A DNA stretch of 64,000 nucleotides from Solirubrobacter taibaiensis (GCA_027587225.1 JAPDDQ010000025.1:1-64000), one strand, 5' to 3'; numbered from the stretch's first letter, positions 24,019-33,800 are shown. Program-made: numbers and translations. Notes: generated by a model not told the origin, from the letters alone.

Positions 24019-24660
24019 ATGACCGCCACCCGCCCCCTCCGAGCCGACGCCGAGCGCAATCGCCAGCGCATCCTCGACGCCGCCAAGACGCTGTTCGCCG
24101 AGCGCGGCGTGGACGTCTCGGTCGAGGAGATCGCCGCGGCGGCGTGCGTCGGGATCGGCACCTTCTACCGGCGCTTCCCGGACCGCGAATCGCTCGTGGA
24201 GGCCGTCTTCGAGACCAAGATGGAACAGGTCGTCCAGGTCGCGCGCGACGCGCTGGAGATCGAGGATCCCTGGGAGGCGTTCCGCACCTTCGTCGTCACC
24301 GTCGCGCGCATGCACGCCCACGACCGAGGCCTGAAGTCCGTGACCTTGGGCAGCGTCCGTGGCCGCGAGGTGGCCGCCGCGTTCCGCGCGGCCATCCAGC
24401 CGCTCGCGCAACAATTGCTGGACGGCGCCAAGGCCGCGGGCGCTCTGCGCGAGGACGTCACCTCCCTCGACATCCCGATGATCTACCAGGCCGTCAGCGC
24501 CATCGCAGACCGCACCCGCGACGTCGCGCCGGACTACTTCGAGCGCACGCTGACCCTGCTCGTCGACGGCCTCGCCCGCGAGCGCACACCGACGCCGATG
24601 GCCGCTCCCCCGCTCGAGACCGAGCAGTTCCTGACGATCATGAGCCGCCACCGCCCGTAG
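24019..24660 (+). CDS. TetR-family transcriptional regulator
   Basis: A 213-residue regulator. The HTH is at residues ~10-55 (RQRILDAAKTLFAERGVDVSVEEIAAAACVGIGTFYRRFPDRESLVEAVF). The C-terminal ligand-binding domain is helical. I chose the ATG at 24019 because it matches family N-termini and has a -10 close upstream; the open frame before it is spurious. It is divergent from the EmrB/QacA exporter and FMN oxidase, the likely targets. Confidence 0.9.
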   Translation: MTATRPLRADAERNRQRILDAAKTLFAERGVDVSVEEIAAAACVGIGTFYRRFPDRESLVEAVFETKMEQVVQVARDALEIEDPWEAFRTFVVTVARMHAHDRGLKSVTLGSVRGREVAAAFRAAIQPLAQQLLDGAKAAGALREDVTSLDIPMIYQAVSAIADRTRDVAPDYFERTLTLLVDGLARERTPTPMAAPPLETEQFLTIMSRHRP

Positions 24661-24679
24661 CCCGGCGGGCGCCTATGAC

Positions 24680-24685
24680 TATCCT
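24680..24685 (+). promoter_or_regulatory. -10 hexamer TATCCT for the GT4-PHP gene
   Basis: TATCCT ends 9 nt before the GTG at 24694, another leaderless-type start. Confidence 0.45.
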
Positions 24686-24693
24686 CCCGCGCA

Positions 24694-26595
24694 GTGGCTG
24701 AACGCTTCGCCATCGCCCAGGTCGCGCCGCATCCGCTCGAGGACGCGAACGAGGTCGGAACGTTCGCCTCGGAGGTCTCGCGGGAACTCGCTGCACGCGG
24801 GCACAAAGTGCTGCTGCTCGCGCCCAGCCGGTCGCCGGAGCTGGTGCAGAGGTCGCGGAAGCTGATCCGGGCCGCGCGGGAGCATCCCGAGGAGCTGTTC
24901 GATCCCGACGGCGGGGTGCGCATCCTCGGGGTGGGCGAGTTGCTGTTCAACGCGTCGCGCAAGGGGATCAACCCGGCGCCGCCGGTGGACATCGCGCGCA
25001 CGATCGAGGAAGTGCTGCTGCTCACGCCGCTGGACTTCGTCCACGTGCACGAGCCGTGGGCGCCGTCGGCCGGCAGCGTCGCGCTGCGGCATTCCCGCTC
25101 CCTGAACGTCGGCTCGTTCCACGCGCCGGCCGAGCGCACGCTGTCGACGCAGGTCGCGCGCAAGTTCGTGGAGCTGTTCTTCGGCCGGATGGACGCGCGC
25201 ACCGCGTCCTATGAGGCCACGGCGGAGCTGATGAACCGCTTCTTCCCGTCGAGCTACCAGCTGCTGCGCCCCGGGGTCACGCCCGAGGCGCGCGCGACCA
25301 ACGACGGCGGTCCGCTGCGGATCGCCTTCAGCGACCGCGAGGAGCGCGGGGCGCTCCGGATGTTCCTGCGCGCCCTCCGGCTGCTTCCGGAGGATCTGCC
25401 GTGGGAGGCCGTCGTGTACTCCAAGAGCGGCATCCCGACGCTGCGATCCAGCCTGCGCAACCGCGTGACGGTCGTCGACGACGAGGACGCCGCGTTCGCG
25501 GCCGCGGACATCGTCGTCGCGGCCAGCCTCGGCCAGACGACCGCGCCCGGCGTGCTGGTGAAGGCGCTCGGCGTCGGCGCGGTGCCGCTGGCGGCGCGCG
25601 TGCCCGTGTACGAGGAGGTCCTGCAGGAGGGCGACCTGGGCCTGCATTTCCAGCTGGGCGACGTCGAGGTGCTGGCCGCCCAGCTCGAGCGGGCGATCCG
25701 CGACGACGCCCTGCGCGCGAAGCTGATCGCGGCGGGCGCGGAGGCGCGCGAGGAGCTCGCGTGGTCGAAGGTCGCCGACCAGGTGGAGGCCATCTACACG
25801 GGGCTGGCGGCGCTCCGGCACGACGAGGACCCCAAGCCCGAGGTCCGTGCGCGGGTCAAGAAGCACAAGCTGATCGACGTCGACCTGCACATGCACACCG
25901 ACCACTCGAACGACTGCGCCACGCCGGTCGACGTGCTGCTGGCCACGGCGGTCGAGGTCGGGCTGGGCGCGATCGCGGTCACCGATCACAACGAGATCTC
26001 CGGCGCGCACGACGCCGCCGCGAAGGCCGCCGACTACGGCATCAAGGTGATCGTCGGCGAGGAGGTCAAGACCGCCGACCAGGGCGAGGTCATCGGCCTG
26101 TTCATCAACGAGAAGATCCCGCGCGGGATGACGCTCGAGGAGACGATCCTCGAGATCCGCCGTCAAGGCGGGCTCGTGTACGTGCCGCACCCGTTCGACC
26201 GGCTGCATTCGGTGCCCGACTACGAGCACATGCTCGCGATCGTGGACGACATCGACGCGATCGAGGTCTTCAACCCGCGGATCGCGATCCCGGCCTTCAA
26301 CGAGGAGGCCGTGCGCTTCGCCGCCAAGTACCGGATCGTGGGCGGAGCCGGAACTGACGGACATGTTGCACAGGCTTTGGGGTCGGTCCGGATCACGATG
26401 CGCGACTTCGACGGGCCCGAGGAATTCCTGGAATCGCTGCGTGACGCGAACATCGCCGCGAAGCCTTCTTCCCTGCGTTACGCCCAAGTTCAGGCCCTCA
26501 AGTTCCTCCAGACGAAGGCCACGCCATCGGCGGCTCGCCGGGCCACTCGGCGACGGAAGGTGGCGAAGGCGGTGGCAGGTCGCGGCGGGCAGTGA
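24694..26595 (+). CDS. Fusion of a GT4-like glycosyltransferase fold and a PHP phosphoesterase domain
   Basis: A 633-residue protein. Residues 1-385 look like a GT-B/GT4 glycosyltransferase (EVGTFASEVSRELAARGHKVLLLAPSRS at the N-terminus; APGVLVKALGVGAVPLAARVPVYEEVL in the nucleotide-sugar half). The usual first Glu of the E-x7-E motif appears to be Lys, so transferase activity is doubtful. Residues ~390-600 are a PHP domain with HMHTDHSND, AVTDHNEISG, GEEVKTADQGEVIGLF, HPFDRLH and GTDGHV, i.e. a near-complete metal-binding set. The tail is basic (ARRATRRRKVAKA). The pairing suggests a sugar-phosphate or lipid-linked sugar substrate, but I do not recognise a characterised example. GTG start. 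Confidence 0.8.
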   Translation: MAERFAIAQVAPHPLEDANEVGTFASEVSRELAARGHKVLLLAPSRSPELVQRSRKLIRAAREHPEELFDPDGGVRILGVGELLFNASRKGINPAPPVDIARTIEEVLLLTPLDFVHVHEPWAPSAGSVALRHSRSLNVGSFHAPAERTLSTQVARKFVELFFGRMDARTASYEATAELMNRFFPSSYQLLRPGVTPEARATNDGGPLRIAFSDREERGALRMFLRALRLLPEDLPWEAVVYSKSGIPTLRSSLRNRVTVVDDEDAAFAAADIVVAASLGQTTAPGVLVKALGVGAVPLAARVPVYEEVLQEGDLGLHFQLGDVEVLAAQLERAIRDDALRAKLIAAGAEAREELAWSKVADQVEAIYTGLAALRHDEDPKPEVRARVKKHKLIDVDLHMHTDHSNDCATPVDVLLATAVEVGLGAIAVTDHNEISGAHDAAAKAADYGIKVIVGEEVKTADQGEVIGLFINEKIPRGMTLEETILEIRRQGGLVYVPHPFDRLHSVPDYEHMLAIVDDIDAIEVFNPRIAIPAFNEEAVRFAAKYRIVGGAGTDGHVAQALGSVRITMRDFDGPEEFLESLRDANIAAKPSSLRYAQVQALKFLQTKATPSAARRATRRRKVAKAVAGRGGQ

Positions 26596-26626
26596 CTTGC
26601 AGGGGCAAGGAGAACCCGGACTCGGC

Positions 26627-27250
26627 GTGAACCTCGTCGGCGGAATGCCCGCCACCGACGACGAGATCCGCGAGAAGTACCTCGAGCGCGCCATCCGCGA
26701 GCTCAACACGTTCACCCACGACCTGCAGAGCTGTGAGCGCTGCCCACGCGGCAACTTGATGCCGGTGCTGGGCTCCGGCCACCCGCAGGCCGACGTGTTC
26801 CTGCTCAAGTACGCGCCCACCCCCGCGGAGGTCGAGGAGGGGGTCGCGTTCTATGGGAGATCGGGAACCGCCCTGATGAAGTCGCTCCGGCGGCTCGACA
26901 TCGACCCGCTGGTGGTCTACGGCACGCTGTGCGTGAAGTGCCCGGTCGCCGATCCCTCCCTCGCCGCGCCGGAATGCGTCGCGCGCCTGGTGGAGGAGTT
27001 CGCGATCGTGCAGCCCAAGATCGTCGTGGTCATGGGCACCGAAGCGCTCGACGTGCTCAACGACCTGCAGTTGCCGCTGGCCCGCGAGATCCTCGAGATC
27101 CCGGGTGACATCCAGCGTCTGACGCCTTCGATCGAGGCGCTCTACGTCCCCGACATCGACCGGTCGCTCGACGAGGAGTCCGCCAAGCGCGACTTCTGGC
27201 GCGCGTTCCGGGAACTGGGAACCTGGTGGAGCGACTTCCCACCGTACTAG
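26627..27250 (+). CDS. Uracil-DNA glycosylase superfamily-like FeS protein with altered motif 1
   Basis: A 207-residue protein. The cysteines SCERCP (near residue 42), VKCP and PECVAR match the four-Cys FeS pattern of family 4 uracil-DNA glycosylases, and KIVVVMGTEALDVL matches their P-loop-like strand. The catalytic motif 1, normally GEAPG-x-xED, is replaced by KYAPTPAEVEEG, although the following FYGRSGTALMKSL matches the family. Activity on uracil is therefore doubtful and it may have another nucleic-acid role. GTG 26627 has AAGGAG 14 nt upstream; ATG 26645 is the alternative. The cupin gene overlaps its end by 25 nt. Confidence 0.75.
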   Translation: MNLVGGMPATDDEIREKYLERAIRELNTFTHDLQSCERCPRGNLMPVLGSGHPQADVFLLKYAPTPAEVEEGVAFYGRSGTALMKSLRRLDIDPLVVYGTLCVKCPVADPSLAAPECVARLVEEFAIVQPKIVVVMGTEALDVLNDLQLPLAREILEIPGDIQRLTPSIEALYVPDIDRSLDEESAKRDFWRAFRELGTWWSDFPPY

Positions 27251-27840
27251 CCCTCGCCGAGCTGGCCCGGTACCGCCTCGGCGACGGGATGGACTACCGG
27301 CCCATCCGCAAGGCGATGGGCGTCTCGGCCTTCGGCATCAACGCCTACACGGCGGACGAGGGCACCGTGATCGAGCCGCACGACGAGCTCGGCAGCGGCT
27401 CCGGAGGGCACGAGGAGCTGTACTACGTCGCCACCGGGCACGCGAAGTTCGAGGTCGCGGGGGAGGAGATCGACGCGCCGCCCGGCACGATCGTGCTCGT
27501 GCAGCCCGAGCAGCATCGGTCCGCGACGGCGCACGCCCCGGACACGACCGTGCTCGTGATCGGTGGCAAGCCCGGCGCCGCCGGCCCACCCTCACCGTTC
27601 GAGTACTGGTACCTGGCGATCGGCAAGCCGCCGGAGGAGGCCTACGCAATCGCGGCCGAGGGCCTCGAGCACTACCCGGAGAGCGGGGGTCTGCAGTACA
27701 GCCTCGCCTGTTACGCGGCGCTGGCCGGGCGCCGCGAGGACGCCCTGCGCCACATCAAGATCGCGTTCGAAGTCGAGCCGAAGTCCCGCGGGTGGGCGAA
27801 GGACGACGCCGACCTGGACTCAATCCGCGCCGATCTGTAG
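27226..27840 (+). CDS. Cupin-domain protein with C-terminal TPR-like helices
   Basis: A 204-residue protein. The cupin barrel (residues ~35-110) has motif 1 like GGHEELYYVATGHAKFEVAGEE and motif 2 like APPGTIVLVQPEQHRSATA, giving possible metal ligands His and Glu. Residues ~135-195 form a TPR-like helical pair (SLACYAALAGRREDALRHIKIAFEVEP). The substrate is unknown. The GTG lies inside the end of the UDG-like gene, so they are coupled, and the end overlaps the convergent oxidoreductase by 21 nt. Confidence 0.8.
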   Translation: MERLPTVLALAELARYRLGDGMDYRPIRKAMGVSAFGINAYTADEGTVIEPHDELGSGSGGHEELYYVATGHAKFEVAGEEIDAPPGTIVLVQPEQHRSATAHAPDTTVLVIGGKPGAAGPPSPFEYWYLAIGKPPEEAYAIAAEGLEHYPESGGLQYSLACYAALAGRREDALRHIKIAFEVEPKSRGWAKDDADLDSIRADL

Positions 27841-28770
27841 GACGACCTTCCCGAACTTCTTGCCGGCGCTGAACCGCTCGTAGGCAGCCGGCGCCTCCTC
27901 CAGGGCGAAGGCGCCCGTCACCGGCACCGAGAGGTCGCCGGACGCGAACCCCGGCAGCACCATCTTCTCGACGAGTCGCGCGGCGACCGCCTTCTCCTCG
28001 ATCGGCCGGTTGCGCAGCGTGGAGCCGTGGATCCGCCCACGCTTGCCCATCAGCTTGCGCAGGTCGATCTCGGTCTTGGCTCCCGCGCCGACGCCGATGA
28101 TGCAGATCCGCCCGCCGATCGCGAGCGCGTCGAGGTTCCCGTCCAGGTTGGGCGCACCGACCAGTTCGAGGATCACGTCGTACTCGCCCTCCGCGACGGC
28201 CTCTTCCGGGGCGATGGCGTTCACGGCGCCGAGCGCGCCGACCTGCCCGCGCGCCTGCGGATCGCGGACGGAAGCGGTGACCCGCGCGCCCGCCATCACG
28301 CCCAGCTGCACGGCCGCCATGCCGACGCCACCCGCCGCGCCGTGCACGAGCAGGCGCTCACCGACGGTCAGCCCGGCCTGGGTGAAGAGCGCGTCGTGGG
28401 CGGTGGTGAACACTTCGGGAACGCCGCCGGCCGCGGTCCAGTCGAGCTCGTCCGGGACCGGCATCGCGGTGCGCTCGTGGACGACGGCGAACTCGGCTTG
28501 GCCGCCTCCCGCCACCAGCGCCATCACCCGGTCGCCGGGTTCGAAGCGCCCGACGCGGCGGCCGCAGGCGACGACCTCGCCCGCGAGCTCGAGGCCCGGG
28601 ATGTCGGCGGGAACACCCGGCGGAGGCGGATAGTGACCGGCAACTTGCAGGATGTCGGCGCCGTTGAGCCCCGCGGCGCGGACACGGACCAGGAGCTGGC
28701 CGTCCTGGGGCTCTGGAGCGGGACGATCGGCGACCTGGACCTGGCCGTCGACGATGGTGGCGGCACGCAT
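27820..28770 (-). CDS. NADPH:quinone oxidoreductase-like MDR family enzyme
   Basis: A 316-residue zinc-free medium-chain dehydrogenase/reductase. It has the quinone reductase pattern NGADILQVAGHYPPPPG, then GLELAGEVVACG, and the nucleotide-binding VHGAAGGVGMAAVQLGVMAGARV. There are no structural-zinc cysteines. It reduces quinones or enones with NADPH. I chose ATG 28770 because TATCGT lies 8 nt upstream; the ATG at 28791 is upstream of that -10. Confidence 0.92.
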   Translation of the reverse strand: MRAATIVDGQVQVADRPAPEPQDGQLLVRVRAAGLNGADILQVAGHYPPPPGVPADIPGLELAGEVVACGRRVGRFEPGDRVMALVAGGGQAEFAVVHERTAMPVPDELDWTAAGGVPEVFTTAHDALFTQAGLTVGERLLVHGAAGGVGMAAVQLGVMAGARVTASVRDPQARGQVGALGAVNAIAPEEAVAEGEYDVILELVGAPNLDGNLDALAIGGRICIIGVGAGAKTEIDLRKLMGKRGRIHGSTLRNRPIEEKAVAARLVEKMVLPGFASGDLSVPVTGAFALEEAPAAYERFSAGKKFGKVVLQIGAD

Positions 28771-28777
28771 GGCCGCG

Positions 28778-28783
28778 ACGATA
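28778..28783 (-). promoter_or_regulatory. -10 hexamer TATCGT for the quinone oxidoreductase
   Basis: Minus-strand TATCGT ends 8 nt before the ATG at 28770. Confidence 0.45.
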
Positions 28784-28828
28784 CTCGCCATGCGACCGGG
28801 GTGGCCGCTCCCGATTTCGGGTAAATAT

Positions 28829-29596
28829 GTGGACGTGGGAGTCCAGGTTCCGCATTTCCCGCCGTTCTGGCGCGAAGGTCTCGCCGGTCTCGAGTTGGCT
28901 GCGCTGCGCCGCAGCGCGGTCTGGCGTGGCGGCGGGGTGCCTGACGGAGCGGGACGCCCAGTCCTGCTCATCCCCGGCTTCCTGGCCGGCGACGGCTCAC
29001 TGGCGACGATGACCCAGTGGCTCCGTCAGAACGGCTACCACACCCGCCGAGCCGGAATCCGCATCAACGTGGGCTGCTCGTCGGAGGCGATCGACCGGCT
29101 CGAGGAGCGCGTGGAGCGGTTCGCGGAGGAGTCCGGTGAGCGCGTCGCGCTGATCGGCCAGAGCCGCGGCGGCATCTTCGCCCGCAACCTCGCGGTGCGC
29201 CGCCCCGACCTCGTGAGCGGGATCGTCACGCTCGGCTCGCCCACGGTCAACCAGCTCAACACGCACCCGTTCGTGCTGGCCCAGATCGCGCTCGTCGGCG
29301 TGCTCGGCACCACCCGCGTCCCGGGCATGTTCCGGATGAGCTGCCTGCGCGGCGAGTGCTGCAAGCGCTTCCGCGATGAGTTCACGGCCGACGTCCCGCC
29401 CGAGGTCGGCTTCACCGCGATCTACTCCAAGCGGGACGGGATCGTGAACTGGCACGCCTGCCTGGACCCGAGCGCCGAGCAGGTCGAGGTCCGCGCCTCG
29501 CACGTCGGCATGGGCGCGAACGCCGAGGTCTACGCGGAGATCGGCAACGCGCTCGCGACCTTCGGTGACGAGCAGGTCTGGGCGAAGGCCGCTTAG
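28829..29596 (+). CDS. Alpha/beta-hydrolase, lipase/PGAP1-like
   Basis: A protein of about 255 residues. The oxyanion segment is VLLIPGFLAGDGSLATM, and the nucleophile elbow is IGQSRGGIFARNLAVRRPD (G-x-S-x-G variant GQSRG). Later candidates for catalytic Asp (YSKRDGIVNW) and His (ASHVGMG) are present, so the triad seems complete. Two Cys in MSCLRGECCKRF are unusual. Probable esterase or lipase. There is no signal peptide in the chosen frame. The start is uncertain: GTG 28829 or ATG 28790, the latter lying in the divergent promoter region. Confidence 0.78.
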   Translation: MDVGVQVPHFPPFWREGLAGLELAALRRSAVWRGGGVPDGAGRPVLLIPGFLAGDGSLATMTQWLRQNGYHTRRAGIRINVGCSSEAIDRLEERVERFAEESGERVALIGQSRGGIFARNLAVRRPDLVSGIVTLGSPTVNQLNTHPFVLAQIALVGVLGTTRVPGMFRMSCLRGECCKRFRDEFTADVPPEVGFTAIYSKRDGIVNWHACLDPSAEQVEVRASHVGMGANAEVYAEIGNALATFGDEQVWAKAA

Positions 29597-29599
29597 GCT
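29594..29599 (+). promoter_or_regulatory. -10 hexamer TAGGCT for the small gene at 29607
   Basis: TAGGCT overlaps the stop of the hydrolase gene and ends 8 nt before the ATG. Confidence 0.4.
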
Positions 29600-29606
29600 T
29601 GTAGGT

Positions 29607-29819
29607 ATGGCCAGACACCAACCTGCAGGCCGACAGCACGCCGGCGAGCCGCCCCCGCCGAAGGTGACGATGCGTTTCGACGCCGCGACCGGCCGGTTCG
29701 TGCCGGTCGAGGAACCGCGGCAGACCACGGAGACGACCGAGGCGGCGGAGCGCCCGACCACGCCGGACGACCCGCGTCCCGCTGCCTTCCGCAACATCCC
29801 GCCGTTCGGCGGGGCCTAG
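29607..29819 (+). CDS. Small Pro/Thr-rich hypothetical protein
   Basis: A 70-residue product, MARHQPAGRQHAGEPPP..., with a central VTMRFDAATGRFVPVEEP and the C-terminus PAAFRNIPPFGGA. There is no signal peptide or membrane segment, and most of it is probably disordered. The promoter-like hexamer 8 nt upstream supports expression. Its stop overlaps the stop of the convergent secreted-protein gene. Confidence 0.55.
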   Translation: MARHQPAGRQHAGEPPPPKVTMRFDAATGRFVPVEEPRQTTETTEAAERPTTPDDPRPAAFRNIPPFGGA

Positions 29820-30808
29820 CGCGCGCGGACCGTCGCGTTCGCCAGCAGCTTGCCGTCCACGTGGACGCGGACGGTGAGCTTGCCCCGCCGTGCCGGCGCG
29901 GTGATCGCCTTCCCCCGGCTGTCGGCGACGAACGTCGTCGTGTAGGCCCGCTCGCCGCCGCCGGAGACCTTGACCGCGACCTTGCAGCGGGACTGGCACG
30001 TGACGCGGCCGACGCTGATCCGGCCCTTGCTCCGCAGCGCGCGCGAGCGCAGCTTGACGACCGGCGCGGTCACGACCGGTTCGACGATGACCGCCGGCGA
30101 CGGGAGGCCGAGCGGGCCGACGGGCGCGGACACGGACCCCAACGCCGTCGGCGCCGGCAGGTCGTACGACCAGCTCAGGCCCCACAGCGCGGGGACGGGG
30201 ATCGGCCAGCCGCGCTGGTCCCGTGGCACGCGCGTCTCGAGCGCGAAGAGGTAGCGGCCGCTCAGCGCCGTCGGAATGCCCGCGAGCCCGCCGGAGCTGA
30301 CGGCCGTCCCGCTCGCGACGGTGTCGCACGGCACCGGACAGCCCGATATCTGCGGCAGTGGCACGCAGTCCGTGCCGGCGGCAGTGCCGCACGCCGCGAG
30401 GCTGAGCCGGCTGACGTCGTCACCCCAGCCGCCGGTCCACGCGCCCGCCTGGGGCTGGGCGTCGCCCGTGGCGTAGAGCCGCCCGCTGAGGGTCGGGAGG
30501 GCCGTGCGTTGCACCTGGCCCTGCCAGGCCGGGCTCTGCTCCTCGCGGCCGTCGCGCCAGCGCACCTTGAAGGTGGTCCCGGGCGGGGTGGGCCCCGGTC
30601 GGTACTCGCCTTGGGTCCATGCCTGCGGAACGCAGGCGCCGGTGTCCGTCTCGCCGGGCGGGCAGACGAAGAGCTGCACGCCGTCCGGCGAGTACTGGCT
30701 CGTCGTGATCAACGGGTGCCCGTCGGGCGCGAGCTCCCAATACGCCTGGGCGGCGGCCGGCACCGCAAGCACGATTCCCATCGCGAGAAGAACCACTGAG
30801 CGAACCAT
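29816..30808 (-). CDS. Secreted protein of unknown function
   Basis: A 330-residue product. Signal peptide residues 1-22 (MVRSVVLLAMGIVLAVPAAAQA). The mature part has paired cysteines (CPPGETDTGACVP, then TDCVPLPQISGCPVPC), Ser/Gly-rich strands, and a C-terminal beta-sandwich-like segment (SRALRSKGRISVGRVTCQSRCKVAVKV...LTVRVHVDGK) of the sort found repeatedly in Solirubrobacterales secreted proteins. ATG 30808 is preferred over TTG 30817, since TAGCTT ends 8 nt before 30808. No enzyme motif is seen. Confidence 0.7.
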   Translation of the reverse strand: MVRSVVLLAMGIVLAVPAAAQAYWELAPDGHPLITTSQYSPDGVQLFVCPPGETDTGACVPQAWTQGEYRPGPTPPGTTFKVRWRDGREEQSPAWQGQVQRTALPTLSGRLYATGDAQPQAGAWTGGWGDDVSRLSLAACGTAAGTDCVPLPQISGCPVPCDTVASGTAVSSGGLAGIPTALSGRYLFALETRVPRDQRGWPIPVPALWGLSWSYDLPAPTALGSVSAPVGPLGLPSPAVIVEPVVTAPVVKLRSRALRSKGRISVGRVTCQSRCKVAVKVSGGGERAYTTTFVADSRGKAITAPARRGKLTVRVHVDGKLLANATVRAR

Positions 30809-30815
30809 GAGCGCC

Positions 30816-30821
30816 AAGCTA
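30816..30821 (-). promoter_or_regulatory. -10 hexamer TAGCTT for the secreted-protein gene
   Basis: Minus-strand TAGCTT ends 8 nt before the ATG at 30808. Confidence 0.45.
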
Positions 30822-30880
30822 GCGGCAGACCACCCCGCGCGGACCTCGACATTCGTCGAAGTCCGCGCGGGTGTGCGTCG

Positions 30881-33800
30881 CTACGGGGTGGTGGTGCTCA
30901 ACGTGAACACCAGCGTGCTGCTGTAGCGGCCGGAGCGGAGACCGTCCGTGGCCGCGATCGACTGCTTGAACTCCACCGGGACGATGTCCCGCCCGGTCGG
31001 AGCCGCGTACGTACGCAGCGTGGCCGGGAGGCCACCGAAGGCGCCGGTGCCCGACCGGACCTGCAGCGGCTGCGACAGCGAGTACGTGCCGTTGGACATG
31101 AACCCGGGCTTGGTCGCACCCGGGTCGTTGACCGTCAGCTTGGCGTCACCGGCGGTCGAGACGACCGCGGCCGTCATCGTCGCCGTGTAGTCGCGGTCCA
31201 CGCCGGGCACGAAGCCGGCGAGCGGGGTGACCGGGCCGAGCGTCAGGCCCAGCGTCGGCGCCACGTCGCTGCCGATCTGCACCGGCTGCGTGACCGCCGC
31301 GCCCTCGACGGTCACCGTGACCGTCCGCTCCGCCGTGAGCTTGCCGTCGGACACGGTCACCTTGGCGGTGTACGTGCCGGCGGTCTCGTAGCGGAAGGCC
31401 GGCTTCTGCACGGTCGAGTCGACCGTGCCGTTGCCGTCCAGGTCCCACGCGTAGGTGAGCGCGTCACCGTCGGCGTCGGTCGCCGTGACGTCGAACGTCG
31501 TCGCCAGCGGCGCCGTGCCCTTGTTCGGCGTGGCGCTCGCGGCCGAGATCACCGGGGCACGGTTGCCGCTTCCGAGACGGAAGAAGTCGAACCGCACCGG
31601 CTGGCCGTTGCCGTGGTAGCCGCCGAGGCCGATCTTCGCCCCGGCCAGCGACGCCAGCGGCTTGCCGATGCTGAACGCCGTCCAGGTGACGCCGTCCATC
31701 GACCACGCGGCAGAGACGTTGGTGCCGTCGCTGCTCATCTTCAGCCACACGCCCGTCGTGTTGGCGTTCGCCGGGAGGGCGCCCGAGCGGTCACGGCTGG
31801 CGACGTTCGTCGTGGCGCCGTTGATGTCCTGACCGAACTCGATCCGGAAGCCGTCGCCCTCCGTGTCCATCAGCATGAGCTTGAGGAAGTTCCTCGCGTC
31901 CTTGTACAGGACGAGGCCTCCCTGCTCGTACGAACCGCCCTGGGCGATCTTGACCTTCGTGACGGCCTCCCACTTACCGGCCTGCGGCGCGGGCTGGAGG
32001 AGGACGTTCTTGGCCGTGTCGACCCCGTTGTAGAGGTCACCGTCGATGGCGTCGATCTGCAGCTCACCGTCGACGACGCGGGTCTCACCGGCGACCGGAC
32101 GCAGGACCGTGGTCCAGCGGCAGTCGCTGATCGAGGTGCCGTCGAACTCGTCGCTCGGCGACGAGAGGTTGAACCACTCGAAGCTGGCCGGCGTGCCGGC
32201 CGTGCCGTTGAAGGCCGAGATGCCGAGCAGCGGGCTCGTCATCCGGTCCATCGGCTGCGGCGTGCCGACCTGCGTGAAGTTCACGCCGTCACGCGAGAAC
32301 CAGACGGTCAGCGACGTACCGTCGCTCTGCATGCGCAGGTAGACGGTGTTGCCGGCGTCCGTCGGGAAGAGCGCCGAGCGCGCCACGTACGCGTCCGCAC
32401 CGGACCGCAGTCCGACGAACTCGACGTTGCGGCCCTCCGCGGTGCGGATGAAGGCGGCCTTGTAGATCTCGGCCGTGCCCTGGTTGAGGATGATCGCCGC
32501 CTGCTCGCCATTGGCGACCTGGGCGAGGCTGACCTTCGTGGTCGCCGTCCACACGCCGGCCGGAGCCGGGCGGGAGACGACGTTCTTGGCCGTCACGGTG
32601 CCGGTCCACAGGTCACCGGCGACGGCGTTGATCTTCAGGACGCCGTTCTCGACCTTGTAGTTGGCCGCGTCCTCACGGGTGATCGTCGGCCAAACCGTGC
32701 GGTTGAGCGCGGAGCCCGTGAACGTGTCGGTGCCCGGGCAGGTGCCGAGGACCTCGACTGCGAACGACTTCGTGGTCTTGCGACCGTCGGCGTCCGTGGC
32801 GGTCAGCGTGGCGGTGTAGAGGCCACGCTCGGTGTAGGTGTAGGACGCGTTGGCCGTCGTGGCCGTCGCGCCCGGGACGCCGAAGCTCCAGGCGTACGAG
32901 ACCGCCGTGCCCTCGGGGTCGACGGCGTTCGCCGTGAAGTCGACCTTCAGCGGCGCCGGGCCGGAGAGCGCCGAGGCGTTCGCGGTCAGGTTCGGGGCGG
33001 CGTTGCCGTTCGCACCCGGACCGTTGAACGTGAACTCGTCGATGTCGAAGCCGGTTGTGGCCGCGACGATGTACAGATCACGCGTGCCACCCGGATCGGT
33101 GATCGCGGCCGGAGCCTGCGTGAGGTACTGCTCCCAGTCGCCCGAAGCGGTGACCGGGACGTTCGCGACCAGCGGGCCGGTCGGCGAGTCCGCGTGAATC
33201 TCGATGCGGCCGGCGGACGTGCCGCTGGTGCGGAACGTGACGCTGTCGATGCCGACCATGTTCATCTTGTCGAAGCGCAGGTAGTCGCCGACGTCGGTGT
33301 AGCCCATGCGGCCGTTGCCACCGGCGCCGTTCGCGGCGAGGTTCGGCGTGAAGCCGTTGTTGACGTCGTACTGCTCGCCCTGCAGCGTCTTCCACTCGAG
33401 CTCGACCTGGTTGGAGCTGGTCAGCTCCAGACCGGCCGTCTTGTCCGTGTACTGGGCCGAGACGATGTACCAGACGTGCTGGGTCTTGTCCTCCCAGGCC
33501 GCCGGGATCGTGAACTCACCCGAGCAGCCGGTCAGCGACTGGTCGCCGTGCGAGTGGTCGTTGTGGCCCAGCGCGGTGTTGACGAGGACCTTCGAGCAGT
33601 CGATCGTGCCGTCCTCGGGGTCGGTGACCGTGACCGTGTACTTGATCTTGTCGCCGTAGTCGAAGATCGCGCCCTGCGCCGGCAGGTTGACCTTCACCGT
33701 CGGGGCGGTGTTGCCCGCGGTGATGTTGAAGGAGTCGAACGCCTCCTGGCCGGTGGCGTCCTTGATCGTCAGGGTCGCCGTGCGCTTGCCCGCCGTCGTG

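Noticed and set aside
24679-26820. 713-residue frame antisense to the GT4-PHP gene
   Set aside because: Shadow frame; the plus strand carries clear PHP and GT motifs.
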